64,000 nucleotides of DNA from Adiantum capillus-veneris (taxonomy: Eukaryota > Streptophyta > Polypodiopsida > Polypodiales > Pteridaceae), in the NCBI GenBank assembly GCA_014529385.2, contig CM043962.1, positions 85,022,180 to 85,086,179 of the forward strand, in the 5' to 3' direction. A model generated the notes under the pieces. It searched no databases and had not been told where the DNA came from. It was given only the letters and a program-made list of their open reading frames with translations. Below are positions 56,583 through 64,000 of this stretch, piece after piece (position 1 is the first letter of the stretch; each line of letters starts with the position of its first letter). Both the position numbers and the translations under genes were made by a program.

Positions 56583-58474
56583 ATGGCTGATTTTTCATTT
56601 GACTTCCAGCGTTATGATCTGACACAGTTTGATGGTGCAGATTTTGTTGCTTGGAAGGAGCATATGCTTGTTGCATTGGAGGATTTGGGGCAGGATAAAC
56701 CCTTGCGTGGTTTATCAGCGAAGCCCAAGTCTATGCGTGATGATGATTGGCAGGATCTTGATGAGTTAGCCATGTCTACGATTCATTTGCATCTGGTTGA
56801 GTCTGTTTACTGGCAAGTCTCGAGGGAGACTACAACTCATGCTTTATGGCAGACTTTACATGCTATGTACGCAACATCCATGTCTACAGGGGAGTCTAGT
56901 CCCACTTCTATGTCCATGGGAGAGATTGGTCCCACACGCAAGTCTCGACGGCATAGAGACTTGACATGTTGGCATTGTGGACATAGAGGGCACATTAGGC
57001 ATCGATGTTTCAGGCATTTGAGACAACGGAGGCGACAAATGCGTGATGCAGATTTGGGCATGACAGATGCTAGTGAGATCAGTACGGTGGTTACTGAGTA
57101 TGCTTGTGACGGCGATGTCACATTTACATCTAGCTTGTCTTCAGATGAGCGATGTCACATTTACATCTATCTTGTCTTCAGACGATCTTATGTCTACGGA
57201 TTGCATATCGGATTGCACATTGTCTTCACATTGGTTACTAGATTCAGAGGCTACTTTCCATATCACGTCGCATCGTGAGTGGTTTAGCATGTTTTCTAGT
57301 GGGAGACTTGGTTGTGTGCACATGGCTGGTGGTGTTGTGTATGACATTGAGGTTGCACGAGACGTATGTTTGTCCTTGCCCAGTGGTATGAGATTTACCC
57401 TGCGTCAAGTGTGTTACGTGCCAGATCTGAGATGAGATTTGATCTCAGTCAGACAGTTACGGGATAGTGGATGTCGAGTATCGCTGCTTGAGCGATCTTT
57501 TGCGTTGCATTGGGTTCGCTGGTGATTGCGAGAGGTGCTAGAGTTGGCACATGGTACCCATTGCACGTAGTACTGGTGCGAGATGGTCGAGTCTCAATCT
57601 TGTTACAGCCATGCAGAGAGCGAGAGACTCGGATAATATCTTTTGCTCATGGGTTGCAGGGTGCTTTGCATGGAGTGCAGAGTAGTGAGCTCGTTGTGCA
57701 CACTGTTGGGGCACGACTTGAGCAGTCACACAGAGAGGTGACAGAGTCAGACATGCGTGCTTTGCTAGTGGTGGTTGAGCAAAGCAGAGAGTCAGTTGTG
57801 CCAGATACTTCTATGCAGGATAGACAGGTAGAGCGATCTTGCTCTAGTGAGTCACGATAGGAGGAAGTTGTGCAAGAGTCTATGCATAACAAGTTAGAAC
57901 ATGAGAGCTCTAGTGAGTCACAGTAGATTGAGTGTTCATGTTTGCAGTGGATGATTGCAAAGGAGGCTGAGACGTCAACGATTATCCAATCATTCCTTTC
58001 TATGCTCGACAGTGAGCATGGGGATATAGTTGTGCAGGATATGTCTTCCAGCAGACACCTAGAGCAGCTGGTTTGCAATGAGGTTGCACGACAGGTTGGT
58101 GCGTCTCTTGCGGACAGACAGAAGATGCATGTGGCTGACACGCCTTGTCAGTCAGAGATGCCTATTGCCAGGGATATATATGTTGATGCATGCTCCTTAG
58201 AGCTAGCAGGGCCCGCTAGCATTGCATCGGCATTCGGTGGTCTCATGTATGAGATGCTGATCTTGAGACCGGATATCGCAGCTGCAGTGGGAGCATTTGC
58301 AGTTGGGGTTGTCAATCATTTGTTGACTGATTATGGCATAGTGCACGAGGGAGATATGCAGGTATTGTGTACATACTTACAGTACGTGTGCGGTATGTCT
58401 GGTGGTGTATGGACTTACATGGGAGCAGGACAGCCGGATGCACGCGATCAGAGCCAGCCAGTGGTCATTGGTTG
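56583..58474 (+). pseudogene. Copia-4 gag-pol, deleted and frameshifted
   Basis: Gag starts at ATG 56,583 (MADFSFDFQRYDLTQFDG) and has a CCHC knuckle CWHCGHRGHIRHRC at ~56,968-57,009. A 37-bp tandem duplication at 57,112 shifts the frame. The protease follows (HWLLDSEATFHITSHREWF, with D-S-E in place of D-S-G) to a stop near 57,435. Integrase and most of RT are missing. The frames at 57,510-57,860 and 57,942-58,475 are low-complexity and unidentified until SAFGGLMYEMLILRPDIAAA (~58,230), a remnant of the RT-end motif usually reading VGSLMYAMVATRPDIA. RNase H is essentially absent. Confidence 0.82.
57112..57185. repeat. 37-bp tandem duplication in Copia-4
   Basis: GCGATGTCACATTTACATCT... at 57,112 and 57,149. 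The unit length shifts the reading frame by one. Confidence 0.95.
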
Positions 58475-58525
58475 AGAGCAATTTTCTCTTGCCTTTTGTA
58501 GTCTTTAGACTATCTTCCCTTGCTT

Positions 58526-58554
58526 AAAGGCACAGTCGCCTTTAAGTGGGAGGT
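58526..58554 (+). promoter_or_regulatory. Copia-4 stem-loop and polypurine tract
   Basis: AAAGGC-ACAGTC-GCCTTT (58,526-58,543) then AAGTGGGAGGT abutting the LTR start TGTTGGGG. Confidence 0.8.
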
Positions 58555-58744
58555 TGTTGGGGTATAGGCGCCTGTGCCTTGCCCGACCGCCTAGAGTCTG
58601 GGCACCCACTGACTTGTATACCTTATACATAGCATAAGTGTATAGGGAGCTGCTCACTCTTTGAGTCTCCCCACCCATATCTGTGTGTCTTGTGTCTCCT
58701 TCTCTCTCTCACTCTCCGTCTGTGGTTCTCTCCGATCCCCTTCA
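58555..58744 (+). repeat. Copia-4 3' LTR
   Basis: Starts TGTTGGGG after the purine tract. The likely end CCGATCCCCTTCA resembles the Copia-1 LTR end CCGATCCCAACA in the same sense. About 190 bp, matching the 187-bp Copia-1 LTR in length. Confidence 0.75.
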
Positions 58745-58979
58745 CATACATGGGTCCACGGGTTTCAAAGCACAACTTATTTACAACCGTGTTTCAAAAT
58801 CCATTCTTAGGGTTAGGATTATTTGTCATGAGAATTGTCACCTTGGATTCACAGGGATGGATTACTGATAGGTCCAAGATTTATGCCTTGAACATATGTA
58901 ATAACCCTCCTCGCTTTTATGAAATGGATCAATAATGCACCTCCTTTAATGAATTAATTCAACTTCTTAATTGATTCTT

Positions 58980-59960
58980 TTTCCAAGATATCCACCTAGT
59001 CCATGTTTGTTTACCTCTATGATCTAAGATGTTGAAGCATGGATTGAAGACCTTGATGACTACTTTTTGTTTGTTTCTACAATGCCAAGAAACCAATCCA
59101 TACTGGCTCACTATAGCTCACTAATGATGCCAAGCTTTGGTGGAAAGAGTGGTGTTGAGAACAAGGAGCTAAAGAAGCTTCAGTGACATGGGAAGTAGTC
59201 AAGGGGTGAAATCTCCCCTCGGATCATGAAATGATAAAGACGAATGAGTTCTATAAGCTCACCCAATGTAGCCTCACTGTGGGGTGCTTATTATTCCCAG
59301 TTCTCATCAAGCTCAAGAAGTATACCCCTCCCATGACTAATAAGCAAGTTGTTAGCCTTTTTGTACAAGGGTTAAAATCTCCCTTTAACCATAGGTTGGA
59401 ATCCATGAGGCCCTCAACTCTTCAAGATGTAGTGTTTAGGGACAAATCATTTGAATTTGAATTAAGGGGCCAACCTAATGCATGGAGAATACCCCTTGAG
59501 TCCTACCAAATAAGCCTCAAGGTACTTCAAGAGTACCACCTCCACTTCCACAACAACAACAACAACAATCACCTCAGTTACCTAGACCTCAACTTAGCAA
59601 TGCCACCCATGATCTAGCCTGATAAAATGAATGTGTTACAACCGATCTCAACCAAGCCATAGGAGGGAAAATTTCCCCGAACCATGAAACTTGACTCTTG
59701 CTCGAGGACCACCCATGGGTCAGCCTTGCAATGCTAGACCCAACAATGTGCATCATTTCTCTCTCATCAAGGCCCTCCAAGAAACCATGCTACAAGAGGA
59801 AGAGGAATATCTAGAGGCTGTATCCATGGAATGGAGGTCGCTATTCATGGTGAAGAAGCTACCCTTGAAGACAAGGAGGAAGAACGAGCCCAAATCCATG
59901 CTTCTATCAAACACCAATAGTGTAAAGCCCTGGGACTGCCTTGCTCGATCCTCCGCCTAA
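58980..59960 (+). pseudogene. Ty3/gypsy gag fragment
   Basis: Frames with frequent shifts carry a Retrotrans_gag-like order: VEAWIEDLDDYFLFVS near 59,030, DAKLWWKEW near 59,130, VTWEVVKG near 59,185, then EFYKLTQCSLTV and VVSLFVQGLKSPFNHRLESM (59,350-59,409), followed by a Gln/Asn/His-rich tail (59,231-59,617). A further open block is at 59,691-59,960 with no intact zinc knuckle. It is clearly gag of gypsy type by pattern, heavily decayed. Confidence 0.65.
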
Positions 59961-60226
59961 CCTCCCTTTATAGGCCTTGTCCCTAGGATCCCGTCTCCAT
60001 TAGCAACCGACCCTTGGCCCAGCTCCTTGACCTCTAGGATGGCCTTTGGCCTGACATTACTCCCCCCTTGGAGAAGCGTTTTCATCCTCGAAAACAAGAG
60101 TGATGATACACTAATGTTTTCCACAGTGGGATCCTTCATGGATCCAACTATTTGCTTGACCGGAACATGGTTCAATAGGAGGTTCAATGAAACCTCTTGA
60201 TTTTCCACATTGTTGTCCATTTGCAA
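59957..60226 (-). pseudogene. Possible gypsy pol 3' end with purine tract
   Basis: On the minus strand, GTTTTCGAGGATGAAAACGC is followed by TTGGGGGGAGTAATGTCAGG-type sequence at ~60,090-60,050. In many plant gypsy elements a Phe-Glu-Asp-Glu coding end and purine tract border the 3' LTR this way. A related copy lies at 38,990-38,950. The 89-codon frame here is otherwise unremarkable. Confidence 0.35.
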
Positions 60227-60580
60227 CCATCTTATGTTAATGGTTCCCTATCCAATCATAGTGTGTAGACTCCATTTAGAATGCACATGAGCATGCTAAA
60301 CGAGTTATCACAACAAAGATGTACCCGAAATAGCACCTCTACTTACTTTCCATGAAAGGAACTTGCTGACATAACTCGTCAGCCAAGTTTAAGTCCTTGA
60401 CTTGTTCTCAAATTTTATCAGTAAACAACCCCACTAGAACTAGTATTCAAGGTTGAGAACCCGACTTACATGAAGAGACCAATCCTAGTCACAAACATGC
60501 TTTAACTTAAGGTAAGAAAACATGCTTTAACTTAAGGTAAGAAAACTCCAAGTAGAGCAATAAATGCTTATTGAATGAAT
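60227..60580. other. Unassigned, with a 25-bp tandem duplication
   Basis: ACATGCTTTAACTTAAGGTA... at 60,495 and 60,520 is exact over 25 bp. Nothing else recognised. Confidence 0.6.
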
Positions 60581-61969
60581 TGTTAGGTGCTAACGTACGC
60601 ACTTTGCATATTCTTTAGCACATGATTACACTTTGTAATCTGCCTATCCCCTTGGATAACTGATAGTACTGAGGTGTGTTTCCCCCATGGTTTACAGACA
60701 GCCTTCCCAGATGACTCGTAAACGGGGAGCACAATATCGTAAAATATTGTTGAGGAATCAAAAATGACATTCATAACCATCTTGGTGAGTGTGAAAGATC
60801 CACAAGCACTCAAACCGAGTCATGACCTCTATTGGTGATTGATAGATCAAAACATAATCTCATAGAGATATTGCATATAGAGTGAAAAAATGCTTCATAA
60901 GCAACAACTTGATGAATACGCATGCCGTTCCAAATCAGCTTTTGCTAAACACTAGGGCCCATAACACCTAGTGTGCATGCATTTAGCAAAAAATAGATCA
61001 GAACCTGTATATCCATAATCATCCTTGCCAATACTTATGGCGAATGTGATGCTCCTAGCACACATTGAAGAGGAGTGTAAATAGTTGCAAAAAGAAACTA
61101 AATACTTTCTGTTGCAATTATTTGCAAGCCTTGCTGAAATGTTTGAACCATAATAGAAGGGAAACAGAAGTCACTGCTAGGTGCAAACAATGAAACTTTT
61201 TCATTAACAACTCATAGTCTTGCTATATGTATAAACAACCGTCTGTAATGTGTTAAGTATGGAGCCTGATTCACCCTCGTAATTTTCTGTGGTAAAACAA
61301 ACATTTGTAAGGCCCACATTATGAGGAGAAGCCATCGTGCGTGAAGGAAAATCACTCGCTGGAAACCAAAATTTTCACGGGGCCAAAAATCAAGGGCAAC
61401 TTTAGGGGCCTCAAATGCGGAAGCCCCTAAGACTTTTTTTTTTCCCACGCCGAAATATTATGGCTGGACAGCGGCGGGAAAGTGGTCGGAAAACAACCTT
61501 CGATTGGCCGGTTTGGCCGGTAGTCAATGGCCGGTGGCCGAATTGAAAAGCGGACTTGTCTTCTCAAGGACGGCCACACATGGGCAGATTGGAGGGTCCG
61601 ATTTGAACTTATCTACACAAGGGCAGCTACACATGGCTGCCTCGCAGCCCTTTTGGCCTATAAAAGGAGGCCTTTTCTACACACATTTAATAGTGTGAAG
61701 TTGATGCAACAAGGTGAGTGTGAGGTGGTGAGAGTGAAGCAAGGCGGGAGCTCCATTAAGGGTATAATCCCTTTGTAAACTACTTCTTGTTTTGAAGTAC
61801 TAAAGCCATTGAGTGGCTGCTTTCCTGTGAACGTAGCCCACATTGGGTGAATCACGTATATCGTGCGTACTCTCTCTCTCTCTCTTTATAATCTCGTGTA
61901 TGTAAATCTGTCTCTCTCCATTAAGTAATCTACTCAATTATCTATTTAGCTACGTCTTATTTCCTAACA
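60581..61969 (+). repeat. Copia-5 5' LTR (candidate, 1,389 bp)
   Basis: The right end CCTAACA is fixed by the primer site two bases later. The left end TGTTAGG at 60,581 is the exact inverted match and gives a plausible long LTR. It cannot be verified without the 3' LTR. A TATA-like CTATAAAAGG lies at ~61,660. Confidence 0.6.
61659..61668 (+). promoter_or_regulatory. TATA-like box in Copia-5 LTR
   Basis: CTATAAAAGG about 310 bp before the LTR end. Confidence 0.45.
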
Positions 61970-61971
61970 AC

Positions 61972-61987
61972 TGGTATCAGAGCAAGG
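61972..61987 (+). promoter_or_regulatory. Copia-5 primer-binding site
   Basis: TGGTATCAGAGCAAGG, two bases after the LTR end, the same primer type as Copia-1 and Copia-3. Confidence 0.92.
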
Positions 61988-62042
61988 TTTGCTCGTAGCT
62001 AAATTATCTCAAGGAAAGGATTCCTTGAATTGAGTGGGAGTT

Positions 62043-64000
62043 ATGGCGGAGGAAGGGAAGCTCAAGATTGAGAATTTCAACGGTAAAAACTACCAACATT
62101 GGAAGATGCAGATTGAAGACTATCTCTACCAGAAGGACCTCTATTTGCCACTGTTCTACAACTGAACCATTCTCTGCCATCTTTAGATTGAACAAGCGCT
62201 TCATAAGAATTACCTTATTGGATGCCGATGGTTGCTCGTAGAATTTGTCAAGTGACTTCATCAAGTCCTCCGTGGTCTTCATCTCCGAAACATTGAAGGC
62301 CACCGTTGACGCCAAGCTGCTTCTTTGCAAGACAGCTCTCCTTATACTATCATCTCTACCAGATAGTTGGGACAGCCTTGTGATGGCTGTAAGTAATTCT
62401 ATTTTTGGCACAAATACTCTTAAGTTTGATGATGTTGTGGGTGTTCTCCTAAGCGAGGAAATACGAAGGAGAAGTATAGGAGAATCATCAAGTGCTGCAC
62501 TATCAGTGGAAACAAGAGGAAGGCCTAAGGAAAGGTTCAAAAACCAAAAGGGTCGTGATCGCTCAAGGCTGAGCAAGTCACACACAAAGTCAGTTCTTGA
62601 ATGTTGGAATTGCGGCAAGAAGGGCCAGGTCAAGAAGGATTGCTGGTCCAAGGAGAAGAGACAGAGTCTCAAGACAACAAACCAACATCGGAGGCCAATG
62701 TGGTAGGTAAAGTAGAGCAAGATGCTCTAATTATCTCATTAGACAATGTGTCTAATTCCTGGATAGTAGATTACGGGGCTTCATTCCATGCGACACCACA
62801 CAAGCAACATTTCCAAGACTACACCAAAGGTAATTTTGGGTATGTATACTTGGGAGATGATGAAGCTTGTGAGATTTTTGGCAAAGGTACAGTTTCTGTC
62901 AAAACTGCTAAAACGGAAATGAATGGAAGCTTAAAGATGTTAGGTATGTTCCTTGTCTTTGCAAAAATCTGATCTCTATAGGACAATTGGACGATGAAGG
63001 TCACAACATTGCATTCGGAAACAAATGGTGGAAGATCTCAAAGGGATCTTTGGTGGTTGCCAAGGGAGAAAAGATCGGTACACTTTACTTGTGTACTGTT
63101 AGCACGCAACCTTCAGCTTGTGCAGCAACTACAAAAGTTGACAGTGCGGTGTGGCACTACCGACTTGGGCATATGAGTGCCAAAGGAATGCAAATCCTTC
63201 AAACAAAGAAGCTTCTACCAAGTTTGAAAGAAGTGGACTTAGAGTTCTGTGAAGATTGTGTTTATGGTAAACAAAAGAGGGTAAAATTTCAAAAATCAGG
63301 AAATGAAAGAAAAAATAAAAAACTTGAGTTGGTTCATTCTGATGTTTGGGGTCCTGCAAGTACACCATCACTTGGTGGCTCATTGTACTATGTAACATTC
63401 ATAGACGATGCGACTAGAAAAACATGGGTTTATGTCATCAAGAATAAATCCGATGTATTTTTCATATTTCAAAGGTGGAAAGCCTTTGTGGAGAATGAAA
63501 CAGGTACCAAGGTTAAATGCCTCAGATCCGACAATGGAGGCGAATATTGCAGCCAAGCTTTTGAAAGATTTTGTGCTATCAATGGCATTCAAAGGCAAAG
63601 GACAACCCCAAGGACACCTCAACAAAATGGGATTTTGGAAAGGATGAACATGACAATCATGGAGCGAGCGCACGAAGCATGCGGCTACATGCAGCCCTAC
63701 CGCTTGAGCTTTGGGCGGAAGCTGTAAGTACTTCTGTGTACTTAATCAATCTGTCACTCTCAACGGCGTTGGATGGGGGAGTTCCAGAAGAGGCATGGAT
63801 AGGTAACCGGTGAATTATGCATTTCTCAAAGTGTTTGGGTGTGAGGCTTTCATGCACATAGATAGAAGCCTAAGATCAAAGCTAGATGCAAAGTCCAAAA
63901 AGTGTTTCTTCATTGCTATGGAGAAGGTGACTTTGGGTATCGCCTATGGAATCCTGAAGATGGTAAAATCTTAAGAAGTAGGGATGTAATTTTTAACGAA
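62043..64000 (+). pseudogene. Copia-5 gag-pol, partial, with gag inversion
   Basis: Gag starts at ATG 62,043 (MAEEGKLKIENFNGKNYQHW) and reads to DLYLPL at ~62,153. From there to ~62,317 the gag sequence lies on the opposite strand (TTEDLMKSLDKFYEQPS and LFNLKMAENGSVVE read on minus). It returns to plus at LLILSSLPDSWDSL. The knuckle is CWNCGKKGQVKKDC, with Q in place of the zinc-binding His. The protease is IVDYGASFHATPH, with D-Y-G for D-S-G. GAG-pre-integrase (HYRLGHMSAKG) and the integrase core (HSDVWGP, SDNGGEY, QQNGILERMN) are good. A shift at ~63,650 leads to LELWAEAVSTSVYLIN, then more shifts before the window edge. RT lies beyond the window. Confidence 0.92.
62154..62317 (-). other. 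Inverted segment inside Copia-5 gag
   Basis: Minus-strand translation of this ~164-bp block is canonical copia gag, ordered correctly for that strand, while both flanks are gag on the plus strand. CCACTG at the left edge may serve both orientations. Confidence 0.85.

Larger units (their letters stand above)
56583..58744 (+). mobile_element. Copia-4: deleted Ty1/copia copy with 3' LTR
   Basis: gag, protease and a short RT/RNase H remnant are followed by a purine tract and a 3' LTR at 58,555-58,744. The segment before the LTR (AAAGGC...GCCTTTAAGTGGGAG) and the LTR end (GGTTCTCTCCGATCCC) resemble Copia-1, so the two belong to related subfamilies. No 5' LTR was identified. Confidence 0.82.
60581..64000 (+). 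mobile_element. Copia-5: Ty1/copia element, 5' part, runs off the window
   Basis: A long candidate 5' LTR (60,581-61,969) is followed by the initiator-Met primer site and a gag-protease-integrase region truncated by the window end. The gag contains an inversion, and later frames shift near 62,930 and 63,650. Confidence 0.88.

Noticed and set aside
62004-62720. 238-codon minus-strand ORF as a separate gene
   Set aside because: Only the part matching ~62,154-62,317 is meaningful, and that is an inverted piece of Copia-5 gag. The rest is antisense to gag and the knuckle region.

Overview
The window looks like repeat-rich nuclear DNA of a land plant. Retrotransposons of plant Ty1/copia and Ty3/gypsy type dominate it, several with the usual plant initiator-Met-tRNA primer site (TGGTATCAGAGC). 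Gene density is very low, candidate coding pieces end at GT/AG-like splice signals, and there are very long (GT)n, (GA)n, poly-G and poly-C tracts. A large-genome fern or other non-seed plant would fit, but that is a guess. Nothing bacterial, viral-genome-like, CRISPR-like or rRNA was seen.

Layout. 1-2,045: one weak ORF, then a large inverted repeat (577-1,173 against 1,488-2,045). 2,046-11,600: mostly featureless DNA with a multiply broken minus-strand coding relic (5,037-6,386) and simple or tandem repeats. 11,667-13,457 and 29,052-29,119: pieces of one unidentified gene-like sequence, split by two retrotransposons that sit 19 bp apart. These are Copia-1 (13,458-19,113, minus strand, 187-bp LTRs, target duplication ATCCT) and a 9.9-kb non-autonomous LTR element (19,133-29,046, minus strand, LTRs of about 0.9 kb). 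A third element, Copia-3 (29,143-34,224), lies just downstream, probably in an intron of the same gene. It has an intact 1,393-residue gag-pol frame, but its 5' LTR is replaced by an inverted copy of its own U5/R end.

35,226-37,650: relic of an intron-containing, transposase-like gene on the minus strand. 37,706-38,035: integrase tail plus chromodomain of a chromovirus. 39,061-40,832: deleted copia copy. 43,345-44,060: LINE reverse-transcriptase tail. 45,278-45,733: Tourist-like MITE with TTA target duplication. 46,000-46,079: near-perfect 80-nt palindrome. About 47,140-47,640 and 53,305-53,370: tRNA-derived SINE-like sequences. 48,876-50,205: gypsy RT-RNase H-integrase relic. 51,437-51,755: mirror-image compound microsatellites. 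51,823-52,253: the best cellular gene candidate, the last exon of a START/Bet v1-fold (polyketide cyclase-like) protein with one in-frame stop. 55,268: gypsy-type primer site. 56,583-58,744: deleted copia copy. 58,980-60,226: gypsy pieces. 60,581-64,000: the 5' LTR and gag-integrase part of Copia-5, whose gag contains a small inversion; the element runs off the window.

The parts do not form a pathway. The window records successive insertions, internal duplications and decay. The most informative observation is the terminal structure of Copia-3, which looks like a fossil of self-primed minus-strand strong-stop DNA that was still integrated with a normal target duplication.
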